Source: Rhodamnia argentea (lineage: Eukaryota > Streptophyta > Magnoliopsida > Myrtales > Myrtaceae). From it: a stretch of 64,000 nucleotides of DNA. This document shows, one piece after another, positions 11,314 to 26,000 of the stretch (positions are counted from its first letter, which is position 1; every line of letters starts with the position of its first letter). The notes under the pieces are model-generated. The model did no database searches, was not told the origin of the DNA, and was given only the letters and a program-made list of their open reading frames with translations. The position numbers and the translations under genes were made by a program. The DNA lies in contig NC_063157.1 in assembly GCF_020921035.1 (NCBI RefSeq), positions 21,283,015 through 21,347,014 on the forward strand, written 5' to 3'.

Positions 11314-14300
11314 ATGTTGAAGTTTCTGAAAGGAGTCGTTGGTGGATCGGGCACCGGAGTTAAAGATCTCCCGTACAACATCGGCGAACCCTATTCCTCT
11401 GCTTGGGGCTCTTGGGTTCACTGTCGCGGCACGTCCAAGGTATTCGTTGTTCGTGTCATCTGTGTGAGTTGCGATTGATGGAACTTGCTGCTACGTGCTT
11501 GGCTGAATATGATTGCCGACGTGATTTGCTTGGGGGCGGAGAGTGGTGGTTGGGATGCGATCCAGGGGGATTGGTGTAGGTGAAGTGAGATTGTTGCGCG
11601 AGTGCTCGTTTGTGTGGATGAATGTGGTCGCTGATTTTTTGCTGTGGAAGTCTGGCTTGATTCGAGCAAACGATGTGAAGTGAAATGGCTGGTGTATTTG
11701 ATCAGGGAATGCTCGCCGTGTAGGCCAAAACTACTAGGTCTATCCAATGCGAATGCGTTATGGGAAAATCTAGAGGAGCGGAGGAGTTTCACTCTGCAAA
11801 GTAATTTGTTGTGACATCATTGTCAATGAGTGAAGAGAGTGGGTTGTTTGGCTATATTCTTTGAAGTACTTGTCCTCTCCTCCATGAACACTCTGGAGAC
11901 GTTCTTTTGTTGCTCAAGAGTTTGTTTGCATCACTATATGCGTAAAGCTGCGATTGTGTGATACGTTTGGTATTCATTATATCTGGCCATGACAATGCTC
12001 TTTTTTATTTATGTGCATCATAATGTTAGTGCTTGTAGTGCATCCCTCGATTGAGGGATGTTTTTCCCACTTATGGAAGAATAGACGGAGTATTTTCCTT
12101 CTGGTATTTGTTTTTCCTTACTGCTTTTGGCTTATCAGGATGATGGATGTCCAGTTTCTATATTCTCCCTTTCGGGAAGCAATCCCCAGGATGGACATCT
12201 TGCTGCCGGTCGAAATGGTGTTAAACGTCTCCGAACTGTAAGCTATTTGTTATCTTTTAACTGGATATATACTCTGACAAAAAAAAAAAAAAACTGGATG
12301 TATACCAAGAAGTGATATAGGAAAGGAAGATTCTGAGTAAATCCGTAGTGCTCGATAACACGTGATTAGAGTTTGAGATTTAGTCCCACCAAGCTTCTTT
12401 CGGAAGCTGGATTGTCACCTTCATGCTATGCAGAGAGAAGTTTGATGGTCAACAGATGTGCTATCTCTTCAGAAAAACATCTGGATTATATTAATCAAAC
12501 GATTGCGTTTTTTAGGTGAGACATCCGAATGTACTATCATTTCTCCATAGTACTGAAGCTGAAGTTTTTGACGGTGCCGCCACGAAAGTTACCATTTATA
12601 TTGTCACAGAGCCTGTGATGCCTTTGTCTGAAAAGATAAAGGAATTGGGTTTAAAAGGTACTCAGAGGTATGGTATTCAACTTTGCTTTGATATTCGGGT
12701 TTGTATAATATGTCTGCACTGGTAGCCCTTCTGATTGCACTGCGTTATCTTTTCTCCTATGTGAACACTGGAATGGTGATGCTTAAGTGACTGCAATTGA
12801 AGTTTCAAACTCCATGACATGCCACTTCCCATATGACTACTCTTTTTGTGTATTGAGATGCTAATATTCCTGGGTGTTCGTTGGTTTTTCAGCTTACTTT
12901 GCTTCTTTAAATTTGTATTTCGGTCATATTTACCTCTGTCTTGTCTACAATTTACTTGCAACTATGGAGCATAAAAACGGTAGAGTATGTACAGTCTTCT
13001 GCTAGGTTTTAGTTATATTGTTCAACAACTTTCTCTTTCGATGCCAGGGATGAGTACTACGCATGGGGCCTAAATCAAATTGCTAAAGCAGTGAGCTTCC
13101 TCAATAGTGATTGTAAACTTGTGAGTATCGAACTTCAACTTTTCCTCATGAATGACGAAGGAACCGCAATTTACCATTTCGAAGAAGGGACACACCGCTG
13201 TTATGACAATATCTGAAAATGGTGTGATGTCAGTATTAGAATCGTCAATCTTTCCTCTTGTCCAGTTTTTCAGCTGCAAAACAGAGTGAGCAGGCTGTAT
13301 GTCACTCTACGAGATTTGGTTTCCACTTTGAGCATGATTGATTTTTTAATAGGAATGAATTCAAAGGTAAATATTGCCCGAGTTTGCAGAAGTTAACGCG
13401 AACAAAAGCCATAAAATAGGAAAAACAAGCTAAAATCATTAGAAGACATTCCACTTCAACACAATTTTGAATATTAGATCCTTCCTACTTGATTTTGGTG
13501 AGGCTGTTCAGCTTAAAGATTTTCTCAGTCCTTTGCTCTTTTATGGTTTTAAGATTGTCAAATTTCTCCATATTGTGGTAAATGAATGTGGATGGAATTC
13601 GCCTCTGAAGAGAAGGGTTATAATAGGGAAAGTCTTTTGCTGAATATTAGGGATGATGCAAACAAATGGAGATCTTTAGGTTTCATCCTATAAGTTGCCG
13701 TTGATCGTTAATGAAAGTCTTATGGATGCTGTTGGGAATTATCTGTCGTATATTTTCAAATTTAGGTTTGAATGACACCCCAGTCTAGTAGGTAGACTCA
13801 GTCTCATCTACATCAGAGTGTATAAGGGAGGCACCTCCCTGATCTGGTTACTGAAGTTTAATTTCCTATCCTGTCCCTTCTATCCCCTTCCTTCTATCAC
13901 CTCATGATATTTTTTCTCCGTTTTTGTAGAGGCTAATTTTGGCAAATGCAGGTTCATGCTAATGTATGTGTGGCAAGTGTTGTTGTCACTCAGACTTTGG
14001 ACTGGAAGCTGCATGCGTTTGACGTTCTATCTGAGTTTGATGGGAACAATCCTTCTGCAACTGGACCTATGCTGGTAAGTATCTACGTGTTAATTTGTTT
14101 TCCTTTTAACTTTGGAGGTGATGTAGAGACCTATATGCTTACAGGCTCTACATGAAACCATGGTTTTCGTTGCCAAGATGAGATAAGTGCTTGTGTATGT
14201 GTGCTTCCTCTAGTTTTGGATATGTGCCGTGTAATTAACAAAGACTCCTAATTTAACAGCCCTTCCCCATAAAATTAAATAGAATTGCTGATTGAGCATT

Positions 14301-17300
14301 TTATTCGAGCAAACCTGTTTTTTTTTTTATATCTCAAAATTAAGGTGGACTTGCAATATTTTCATTTAATATACCAGGGGAATGTGCCATAATGTCAATT
14401 ATCGAATATCCTTTCTCATTGCTTGATTTAGCCAATTTAACTCAATGGGCTAGTGGTTTACAGAAATTGATGGAGCAAATTCATGTCTTGCTCCAGAATT
14501 TATCTATTTTCACAAGTATATGATACAAATGATGCTTAACAATTTTGAGTAATTCTCATATTTACTGTCATAGCATACACATCTGGACGTCTTATTCACA
14601 AGTCAACTTTGCAAAAAATTTTACTTTGTCTTGGATGAATGCTTGTGGTGGAGGGCTTTTGGAAGACATCTTTATTAGCATGCTTCTCTGGCCTTTTGTA
14701 TCCTGCTATTCGAGTATAGTTGGTAGCTTCTACACTCTACAGATGTTCTTTCCTTCATACAGTTAACTCTAGATTTTTCTGTTATGAATAGCATTAGGGA
14801 GCAAAAGTTTCATAAATTGCATAGGCTGTGTTTTATGAAAATATTTATTCTATAGTGGCGATATGGACTGCGATTGACCATCGATAGTTTCTCCTTTTCT
14901 CATGACTCGGTGGATGATCAAATTGCAGCTTTGTTATATCTTATGATCTGTTTGTTCAGCAATATGAATGGCTCGTTGGATCACAATACAAACCAATGGA
15001 GTTGGTAAAGTCTGACTGGGCTGCCATTAGAAAATCTCCGCCATGGGCCATTGATTCATGGGGATTAGGTAAGTTCCTCGACAACCCAATAAACCCTCCC
15101 CCCTTCTCTCTCTCTCTCTCTCTTAGAAGTAGAAAGAAAGAAAAAAGAAGAAAGGGGTTGATAACGTCCTTGTACTTCCAAAGGTGCTTTATAGGTATGG
15201 TTCGTATTCTGTTGCGTACCTCACGCATAAAAAGTGTGATTGTGGTTACATGCTATGGAGAACCAGCACTTTATCAAAGATGATAAACACATGCTCATGC
15301 AAGATTCTTTTGTTTCGAGTCTCTGCAAGTCGATTCCCCTTTTTTGGTATATTTTTGTATCAGGACTCTAGAATTTCATTCCATTTTGTCTGTTCTTATC
15401 GGTAGGCTGTCTCATATATGAACTTTTCTCCGGCATGAAGTTGAGCAAAACAGAGGAGTTGCGCAACACTGTTTCTATTCCAAAGGTAGATACAGTTTTT
15501 GTTAAGGGTCGCTGTCTGGACATGTGTACTGGATGAATGATTTTTAGTAATTTCATTACACCAGAGATTTTTAATTTTGGTTTGTTTTGGTTCTTGGAAG
15601 ATTCTTGTTTCACTGGCATCTCTTATACACTCTTGTCTTGCAGTCTCTGCTTCCAGATTATCAGCGGCTCTTGAGTTCCACGCCTTCTCGCAGGTTGAAT
15701 ACATCAAAGCTTTTAGAGAATAGTGGTCAGTTTCTAACTTGAGTTTCTAACTTCTTTTTGATATTATTTACTCCTTCTCATTGGTAGTACAAATTGCAAA
15801 ATTGTTATGCACGGGAATGATTTGAGTAGATTAATGTTCAGTTGAGATATACATGTATAGTTCTTCAGGGAATTAGTGGAGAGCATTTGATTCATTTCCA
15901 GTACTTATCATAGAGCAATATCTGTGTGCGTTTTCTATGTGCTGACACCTTTTCGTTTCATGCCATGGGCTGTTGACATAGAACAACTGTTTCTCTGCAT
16001 CATTTTCTTCTGTGTGCCATAATACTGACTTTGGTGCTTATGGATGGCAGAATATTTTCAAAATAAACTGGTGGATACAATACATTTCATGGAAATACTC
16101 AATCTAAAGGATAGTGTTGAGAAAGACACCTTCTTCCGCAAGCTGCCAAATTTAGCTGAGCAGCTTCCCCGGCAAATCGTTTTGAAGAAGGTGCAGTCAT
16201 TGAATTCCTTGTAGACATAGTACACTCAACTATTATTTTCCCTTCAACTCAGCGTGTTGATGTTATTTCCTGCTTTTACAGTTACTTCCTTTATTAGCTT
16301 CTGCCCTTGAATTTGGTTCAGCTGCTGCCCCAGCATTGGCTGCATTGTTGAAAATGGGTTCCTGGCTCTCTACTGAAGAATTCTGTTCGAAGGTCATACT
16401 AATTTAATTCCATCACTTGCGTCCTCCTTTTAGTCTGTTTGTTGTATGTGAGTTTTGAGATCACATCCTTTATATGTGAATAGCATAGAAGTGCTGAATA
16501 TGTTTGTTTTCAGGTACTGCCTACAATCGTTAAGCTTTTCGCCTCCAACGACCGTGCTATTCGAGTTGGTCTCCTGCAGCATATTGATCAGTATGGAGAG
16601 TCGTTGTCAGCCCAAATTGTTGATGAGCAAGTATGCTGCCACCCAACTTCTAGATGTCTTTCTGTGCTCTATGTCGAGTAACTTTGAACATCCAATTTTG
16701 GATTTTTAAAGCTCCTATCTTGCTCACTAGGTTTTCCCTCACGTGGCTACTGGATTTTCTGATACATCTGCCTTTCTGCGAGAATTGACACTGAAATCTA
16801 TGCTCATTCTCGCTCCTAAGGTAGGTTTTATTTCTCATTTGTCTTCTAAGATGCTGTGCACAACCCATAAAAGGCGAGCCCTGTGATGTTCAAACCCATG
16901 TCACGTACTACAGATCTAATTACAGCCAAATTCAATGAATGGAGACAGTGGTTCATTACATTTTTCTTTTTAACTTCAGCTTTCTCAGCGAACGATTTCA
17001 GCATCTTTACTGAAGTACCTGTCAAAGTTACAGGTATGATTACTTCTTCCGGCAGTAGGTCTTTGACATCATCTTTTATTGAACTTCAGAAGTTGTATTC
17101 TTTCTTTAAAAAAATAATTCCCTCCATTAGGCAGCGCATGATCAGTGGATAATGTGAGATCTGTGCATTTTAAGATATGCTTGTATAAGGACCACTGCAG
17201 AAAATTGGTCCTGCCTTTTCTTTGTCGTGCTCGTTTTGGGAGTCATCCATCGATTAGGCAATTTCTGGGAGCTGTGGCGTGTGTTTTTCATTTTTTTAAG

Positions 17301-20300
17301 GCTTGCAGGTAGATGAAGAACCAGCAATAAGAACCAACACCACGATATTACTTGGCAACATTGCAAGCCATCTAAATGAAGGGGTCAGTTTCCCAATTTT
17401 CATCATTTTTTGACATATATTTTGATTGCCATATCTTCTTGGAGTAAATTACCACATCTTAATCCTTCTAGTGTGATTTGAAATTTCTTGAGAGTGCAAC
17501 ATATCGTTTTTATATGGTGCAGACGAGGAAACGAGTGTTGATCAATGCATTTACAGTCCGTGCACTGCGTGATACTTTCTCTCCTGCCAGAGGAGCAGGT
17601 AAGGTCCCTCTATGATTTAATTAACATTTTATTGAGTGGTATGATCACAAGTTACAGCATGCTTCGGAAATGCTAACCATTCCCAGCATTGATGGAAACC
17701 TGAAAACTATTGTTCTTTTTGTGCATCTAGGCAAACTCTTTACCCTTTTTTCTTATGTTTCCTTTCTTCTTTTTGCTGAATATATTCTTTTCTCTTTCTG
17801 ATAAGACTGTCACTAAGTAGTTGCTCAACTATTCTAATGATCAAGCAATTATGTTGATGCAGGAATCATGGCTTTATGCGCGACAAGCTCCTATTATGAC
17901 ACTACTGAAATTGCAACTAGGATTCTTCCAAATGTTGTCGTTTTAACCATTGATCCTGATAGGTAAGGTGTTTCCTTTCCGCTGCATCATCCTCCCATAT
18001 GATTAGATACTGACCTGCTCTTTGACCGGCCAACATTTTTTTCTCCTTTCTAGTGTTGTGCATTGACATGTGCTGTTTTTCGGGACAAAATTGGTGCGGA
18101 GCTTTCATGATATTCATAAAAACACTAACGAGACCTAATGTACAGTTATTCATATTCTCCTCCTATCTTGGAGGGAAATGACTCTAAAGACTATTGGTAT
18201 CTCAAGATTGAGTTCCTTTTTTTTTTCCTCAACAGTGATGTTCGATCAAAGGCATTCCAAGCAGTTGACCAGTTTTTACTGTTATTGAAGCAATATTACG
18301 AGAAGGTATCTCTTTTCCTTTGTTCTCTTCAACCAGTAACCAAAATTGTATCTTAGTTTTAGTACGATCAACAAGAAAGCTGGGAGGTGAGTTTTTTTAT
18401 CATGTGCTCCAACACAGTTGTCAGAATTAGCTTGAATAGTTTGTCTTTCCTCATGATCTCTCTCTCTCCTCTCTCTCGTGTGCACACATCCAGCAGATAG
18501 TCTTGCTGGTCTGGTGGTATGAATGCACTTTTGATGACTATGTTCGGCTGAGGCAGCCTATTCTTTTACCCCTTTTAGTTTTCATTTTTCTCTTTGGTAT
18601 AAAAGGGAGTTTGTGATGATACTGAAATCTCTTACACTAGGTAATATAGTTACCATATGATATGTAACATACTTGGAGGTGCTAAGTATATCACTTGAGA
18701 TCTTACAAGTACTTCTCTTTTTCTGAGCTGTGACATGTCTGCGATTTCACTTGTTTAAGCTACTCCAATTCATTGATAACGTTTAGTTTCTTCATAAGTT
18801 GGTAATAGAATCTTCTGCTCCTTGTTCTTTTTCGGCAGACAAATTCTGGAGATACCACTGGAATTACGAGCACCGGAACTTCTTCAGACCTTGGAAATGC
18901 AGGTTTACTTGGGTGAGTTCATTCTTCTTTATCGGTGCATCATGGTTACAGGGCAAATTATTTTGGTTGGAAAGTCAAATGAAACAGCTTGGAGGCTCTC
19001 TCTGTCACTTTGATGGGCAAAATTTCATTCTTTCTGATGCATATTTCCTTTTATGCCTTGCACATCGTACCATGCAGAAAAAGCGAAAAGAATCCAACAA
19101 TCCAGGAAAAATAATGTTTATCTGAGCAGCAATCTAGGAAACAGATGTCTGTAGATATTAATGGAAACTAGCAGTTTTGTCTCTTTTCAACAGTCCGAAA
19201 TTAATTTTTCTCTGCAACCAGTCAAAGATTCTATTTGACAGTTATCAAAGCCCATACATCTTCGACAACTACATCCACAACTGCACAAAACAGCTATTTT
19301 AGTTCATCATATGCGGATAAGGTGCCTTCTGGAAGAACTAGTGATCAATGTTGTTAAATTGTGATTCAAATAGTGAATCATAAACCTCATTTTTTGAATT
19401 GTGAAAGCAATCGAATACTGAATAGTAAGATTTAGTACAATCTTATAGAATAAATACATAGAAGGATATCTTATTAAAGCCTATTATTTGCGAAAATATA
19501 GAAAAATATATTGACATGTGAATCGAGCATTTTGAAGAAATATCACCTGGTTGTGTCAGATGAACTCAGATGACCTATGTAAGATATTCAAGGAAATAAT
19601 GCCTCTATCAGTAAAATTGTGATTTGTAAACATCCCCGCTATGAAATGTATATAAAGTCTGATGTCATTACTTCCTGGGCCCATTGACCACAAATGTAGA
19701 AGTCATAACTGAATCGTACCTAATCATAATGAATGGGATACAGATCATAAAATTCATTTGCAATTCAGATGCATCTCCACTTCAAGCTACTAAATGAATT
19801 GTTTTGTGTGTGAAATAGATTTGAAATCATAGGATTTCAACAATCACTGGTGGTGATTGACTGTCCTCTTTAGCTTGAAAACACAGAAAGCAATTTTGTG
19901 TTTTCTCAGTTATGCCTTTCAAGGCACTGAAAACGGTGATAGTCAAAGGATGCGTTCTCCTTGTAATTTTCTGGATTTAGGGCTGTTGAAAGAAGGGAAT
20001 CTGAGAGCATTGTAAATCAAATACAATCTTGAAAAAATATTTGATTAGAAAACTACTCATTGTCTACGCCAGATATTGGTGGCCACAGGTCACTGTAGTG
20101 GTTGTTTCTCTTGCAATTGTAGAGGAGTATCTCGAGTAATGATTTTATCCTCTTTTCTATGGTGTTGTTTCATGAATTTGATTTGACCTGAGGTTGCATT
20201 ATTATGCAGATGGGCAATGAGCTCCTTGACTCTCAAAGGAAAACCTTCAGAACAAGCACCAGTTGCAACTGCAAACTCCAGCACTACTCTTACTTCTTCA

Positions 20301-21890
20301 GCTTCCACTCCCAGCTTTGGTATGGCTGCAGTTCTTTAATTGAGATTCTCTGAATGTGCTCCCCAAAAGCCTTTAGTGATGGTGATACCAGTCTAGTTAT
20401 AATTAGTTTGCATAAGCTTGAGCTGGTTTTAGTGATGGTAAATTTTATTGCGAGCAACGTCATGCATGAATTGTTTGTACTAGGATTGACTTTCTTGGAG
20501 TCTTACTAGATGCAGCTGCTGCAGTGTTTTCTGTGAGGGAAGGGGTTTTTGAAAAATCAATAGCAAGACCAAGCCCACTTGGATCATCGATTCTCTTTAG
20601 AGTCACATGACTTTAATTGCAAGATGTTTCTTCCCATGTAATGGACTGTCAATATGAATGCGGGATAAAATAATTGATATAAACTTCACTGTGACTATAT
20701 TTAATATAATATGCATGTTATATTGATTGGTTTCCTGGATAGTTTCAGGGGTGGAGACTCCAAGTAACACAATAGTTCACGCTAGTTCCAGCACAGACTT
20801 GTCTGATCAGCCCGTACCTGTGTCACCGACATCAACCGATGGTTGGGGAGAAGTGGACAACGGAATTCATGAAGAGCATGAAAGTGACAAGGATGGTTGG
20901 GATGATATTGAACCCCTTGAAGAGCCAAAGCCTTCTCCCGTTCTTGCTAGCATCCAAGCAGCTCAGAAACGGCCAGTATCGCAACCTGTTTCACAATCCA
21001 AGCCACCAGGTAATATGATTCTATTTTGCTCGATGCCAATGGTCATGAATGCTCATAGTTGCTGTGAGAGTGCATTGACTGTAAAGACCAATCAAGGATT
21101 TGTGACTTGACAACTGAACCATTATATAGTTTGTTAGTCCAAAATGCTATCTTCTGCTTGAAAATTTCATTTCAAGTTATTATATTTGTTTCTGGTATCT
21201 GGAATGTCCAGTGAGTATGCAATCTTAATAGTTATCTAGAATATTATAGTGAGTACTGGTTCTGGATAATTGGTTCTGAATCACATGAATATAAATATGA
21301 GGGCCAGTTACCGCATATTTGAGTTGAAAGGTCGCAGTACTAATATCTTTTGGGGCTTAGGATACATTTGTTTTGCGGAAAATGAATTTTAACTGACTAA
21401 GCATTCCAAGTGATACAAATGATCATTTACAGGAAAATATTTTTCAAATCATTCATTTTTTTGAAAAAAAAAAAGCAGCCTTAAACGCCAAATGATTGTC
21501 GTTAGAATTTGATTTTACCACAACTAATAACACTTTTGCATTGGGATTTTAGTTAGTGCTATTTACTGACAATACATCCAGCAGACTTAAGTATTTTCCT
21601 TTTGATTTTCAGTCACTAGTTTGAGGCCGAAGAGTGCAGTGAAAGTCCCGAAAGATGAAGATGATGATTTGTGGCGATCCATAGCGGCACCAGTTCCAAA
21701 GAGTACCTCGAAACCTTTCACTGTGAAGACTGCTGTAACAGCGGATGACGATCCGTGGGCTGCCATAGCTGCTCCTCCGCCTACCACCAGCGCCAAGCCT
21801 TTATCGGCCGGTAGAATCCGAGGAGCCAAACCTGCTGCTCCAAAATTGGGTGCACAGAGAATAAACCGGACATCGTCATCTGGAATGTAA
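11314..21890 (+). CDS. CTEXP: SCY1-like pseudokinase with HEAT repeats (CTEXP/SCYL1 type, 21 exons)
   Basis: Cytoplasmic scaffold implicated in nuclear tRNA export and vesicle traffic. Exons: 11314-11439, 12139-12237, 12516-12667, 13048-13120, 13952-14074, 14960-15068, 15406-15485, 15644-15725, 16051-16190, 16282-16392, 16514-16630, 16731-16820, 16980-17033, 17309-17383, 17523-17598, 17863-17962, 18236-18305, 18839-18912, 20210-20319, 20749-21009, 21613-21890. All are GT-AG and in frame, giving 799 residues, about the length I recall for AT2G40730. Residues 1-280 are a kinase fold without catalytic residues: the VAIK Lys is absent (PVSIFSLSG), HRD is replaced by VHAN, and DFG is missing. HEAT repeats span about 329-560 (LPTIVKLFASNDRAIR, FLRELTLKSM). 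The tail has acidic Trp motifs (GWDDIEPLEE, DDLWRSIAAP, DDPWAAIAAP) and ends SSSGM. The start is the homologous MLKFLKGVVGG. Confidence 0.95.
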
Positions 21891-23091
21891 ATCAGACCAA
21901 TCAAGAAACAGGAACACGAGAAAAGATCTTCGAGCCTGTACATTTTTGTCTTGGGGTTGGTCAACCAATCATAGCAAGAATCAGCGCGCACTCGGTTCGC
22001 GATAAGTTCTTTCCGGCAAAATTTATCATGTGTATTATTTCATTTGTAATATCATTTGTAACCATCATATAGGATGTCGTCATTCTTTTCTCACATTATG
22101 TGGTCTAAGCGGCTATGAGAATTTCAACTGGCAAGGACTCCTGGTTGTGAACTTGTAATGTGATAGGCCTTTTTGGCTGGACAAACAATGGTTCTGCTTA
22201 ACAAAAGCGGGTGCACTGAGTGGGTGTGTGCTTGCGACAATCCGAGTCCTGGTTCGTTCCTCCTGTGTATAGCCATCAGAGCTCGGCCTCATCTATGGAA
22301 GACTGCCGAGCGGCAATGTGCGGAGCTTGATCGAATCGCGACTGCAATCGGGCCACTTGCCTGAGTGGCTTTTGTGCATTTCCGTCTTATGGCACGATGA
22401 TGCTGTGGATTCCTTTTGCTAATCGAAAGAGCATGTGGTGTAGCGTGAGGTGAATTGGATGGAGATGTGTAACTATGACAAGTGAAGTACGATTCGAGCT
22501 AGTTGCACTCTTTTATTCCGAAAGTAAAATGGTACAAATGGTTTTTCAATTTTGATTCGATGTGCCATGTATTCAATGAATTTTTAATTTGATCGATATA
22601 GTTTTTGAATTTTAACTCAATGTGCAATGTAGTTCTTAAATTTAATTTGATTAATATGGTTCATGAATTTTTGAAATGTGCTCAACTTAGTTCATGAACT
22701 TAAATCAATGGAAGGATTATATTAAACATCTTTCTATAATTGATGGATTAAGTTAAATATATTTTAAAAATTTAGGAATCATATTGGTCAAATTAAAAGT
22801 TAGGAACTACAACACACATTTGATTAAAGTTCGGGGATCATATTGGTCAAATCAAAGTTCGAAAATTATATTGCACATTTGGTCAAAGTTTAAGGAATAT
22901 TAATGTCATTATCTCTAACCAGAAAAAAGCAATAATTAAAACAAATAGAAAGAAAAACCATTTTTTGGCCGAAAAATTAAAATCATTTTAATTTATCATG
23001 TAAAAAGGGTCGTCCACCAGTTAAATCTGCAGTTTCGGTAGAATCTCACTTTAGAAGTCAGTTCGTCTTTATTCCATCACCTCGATCCTCT
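21891..23091. other. 3' UTR of SCYL gene, MITE-like repeat, GOST promoter
   Basis: The first few hundred bases are the likely 3' UTR. A palindromic A/T-rich repeat lies at about 22538-22910 (listed separately). The remainder, 22911-23091, would hold the promoter and leader of the downstream gene on the same strand. No further coding region was found. Confidence 0.5.
22538..22910. repeat. Inverted-repeat (MITE-like) element
   Basis: The left part (ttttgattcgatgtgccatg, then tttttaatttgatcgatata) and the reverse complement of the right part (ctttgaccaaatgtgcaata, then tttgatttgaccaatatgat) are similar over more than 100 bases. The whole can fold into a long imperfect hairpin. This is the structure of a small foldback or MITE element. 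It has no coding capacity. Confidence 0.5.
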
Positions 23092-26000
23092 GTGATCGCG
23101 ACGTCTTCTTCTCCTTCCTTCCTCTTCGCTTTGTGCTGGCATATGATGACTGCAACCAACTTGCGTCCTCGCAGTCGCCATCTCCTGCGTCGCGAGAACT
23201 TCGTTCGACTCTCCATCCTAGCGTACGTCAGCTGCACCTGCTTTCCCGGGCCAGCCGATGCTTCGATCCACGAATACCGAAACGAGACGTTCTCCCGACG
23301 CTCCAACTCCTTCTTCTTCCACGGCGGCAGCGAAGGCCTCTTCGCTTCCAAGCCTCGGCCGTCCGCCGCTGCCGGCGGCAATCTCACATCCGACGATGCG
23401 CCTATCAGCGGCAAATCGTTTATCCGGTTCGGCATTGTCTTTTTTGCTCGATGTTCTACATTCTACTTGCCTGCTTGGTGAACTAGCTCGTTCTTTTTGG
23501 TTGATCCGGATTTCCCGCAGCAAAAGCGTCTGCGACTGCGTTTCTGCTTTGACTGGCTCAATGCTGCATCATACGTTGGTTCTTTCCATGAGGTTCATTG
23601 TTGATTAGAGTTATCTAGGAAAAAAATAAAATAAAACCGTGCATACAGTTATAGATGTGCGAATGATGAGTTTTTGAAGTAATAACTTGATGGAGGACAC
23701 AAAAGAGCAAGAAACATAAGAACCTGTAGAAATGATGATTGCCTTCTGTTTGGCTAATGCTGACATCACGTATAGGTCCCGTTTATGCGATGGATGTTAT
23801 TCAAGAGTCAATTGGGAACTGTTTACTTGGAGTTCTGAGGTGTGAGAGTGGAAGGTGGGGACGATGAGTGGACAGGGAGATTGAGTATGAAAGAAACCCA
23901 CGCAAATGTGAAGAGCTTTGTCCTCCATTTTGGCCAAAAAAAAAAAATTGCTACTAGAGAGTTTTGGGGGTTGATCTCGCATTCACTAGGATTTTCAATA
24001 AAAAGTGAAATTTTATTTTCGGCCAATGTAAAATTTGCAGGAATCACAGGTTTTCAATTAGCTAAAGAGTACTAAGATATCTGTGAAGGACCTGATTTTT
24101 TTCTCTGTGTTTGAAAGAGCCTTTGGGAATGTCATGGCAATCTTACATGCAGTCCAAAGTTATAGTACGAGGTTGAAGCTACTTAATGTCAATTATGACC
24201 TGCACAGGTTCGAGTCCATCACCTTCCAAAGGACAAAAGAGTCTGCTGAAAAGAAAAATGAGATGCAGCAAAGAACTGGATTGGTTGAAGCTTTAATTGT
24301 TGATGTCAGAGATAGGGAGAAGATCGGTGGTGCTTATCTGAATTCAAGTATGATATGTTGCACGCCGGATCTCTCTAAGGGAGGTCACTGCAAGGTAGGA
24401 GAGGTGATCATTCATCAAGATCACAATAATCCTGATGGACCTAAACGAATTCAGACTTTCTTTGAGGGGACAAATGAAGTGGCTAAAATGGAGCTTCTCA
24501 CCGTGGAGATCAACAGAACTGGAATGTACTATCTGTACTTTATGTTTTGTGATCCAGAACTTAAGGACTTGTCAGTCAGTGGAACGACTGTTTGGAAGAA
24601 CCCGGAGGGTTATCTACCTGGAAAGATTACTCCCCTGATGACGTTTTACGGCCTCATGTCCTTGGCGTACCTCGTTTTGGGTCTTGTCTGGTTTCTCCAG
24701 TTTCTGAAGCACTGGAAAGATGTAATACAACTTCACTATCAGATAACGGCTGTAATTGGTCTGGGGATGTGTGAAATGGCCTTGTGGTACTTTGAATATG
24801 CAAACTTCAATTCCACTGGATACAGACCTATGGGAGTCACTGTCTGGGCTGTAACTTTTAGTGCTGTCAAGAAAACTGTTTCTCGTATGTTACTTCTTGT
24901 GGTCTCAATGGGATATGGTGTTGTGAAGCCAACCCTTGGTAGCATAACCCCTAAAGTACTGGTCCTTGGCATTGCATACTTTGTGGCTTCAGAAGCTCTT
25001 GAGCTTTACGAACATTTGGGAAACATAAATGACTTCTCTGGAAAAGCAAGGATTTTCCTGGTGCTACCAGTCGCTCTCTTGGATGCCTCCTTTATTCTTT
25101 GGATCTTCTCTTCATTATCTAAAACTCTTGAAAAGCTTCAGGTGAGTTATGTACATCATGTTCTCCTCTTGTCACTAGTTCTGGCGAGCCCTGGTATGCA
25201 ATCAGTAGGCATCTGTTGAATAAAATCAATTAGTCTCTAGTTTGAGCAAAATTAATGTGGACTTGCATACATAAGAAGTCTGTTCTTATAGGTTCCCCAT
25301 GAAGTGTTCATATGTGCTCGTTATATTTAATCAGCAATCAATTGGCATTTTATTCTACTCCTGAGGTAATTAATTTGGAGACGAGCACATTCACCATGAG
25401 TATATACGTACTTAATTTTTTCTAGTCTCGTATAGTAAGACCACTGACATCAATCCTTGTTATTCTGAGGTCATCTGCAGTTTGCATGCTTTGCAGACCC
25501 GGCCTGACTGGCTACTTGGCCAACTGGACTCTTAAACCTCTTCTTAGCTGAACAATTGACTATGATTCCCAGTATGTCAAAATAGCAGTAGCAATGTAGA
25601 GTGTATGATATCCCAAATTTTATGCAGATTAGAGATAGATGGGAGCTGTGGTTGCACCCACTTTGGATTATGTCCTTCTGAGCATCCTCCTTGGAAGCAA
25701 GAGAAGTATGTGGTTTCTTGGCTAGGTCGTGATTGTCCAACTATGGAGAAGTGTGGTCAAATAATAGTGCCAGAATTTAATCATGCAAGAATTTAAGTTA
25801 TGAACTTCCTAATCTAGGCCCACTATTTTCACAAGGATTTACCTCAATTTTACCCACCCTTTTTGCTATGATGCAATTGATTGAACTTGGTTAGGTGGTT
25901 TATTTTTTACGATGGTAGTTCACTTCTATTGCTGTATAGCTCTTACTCCCCAAAGTGGTCTTAATAAAACTTTTGGAAACGGTAAAGTTTGTTTATACAC

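Noticed and set aside
11089-11421. Antisense open frame over exon 1 of the SCYL gene
   Set aside because: Shadow of the CT-rich leader and exon 1; no domain and no splice support.
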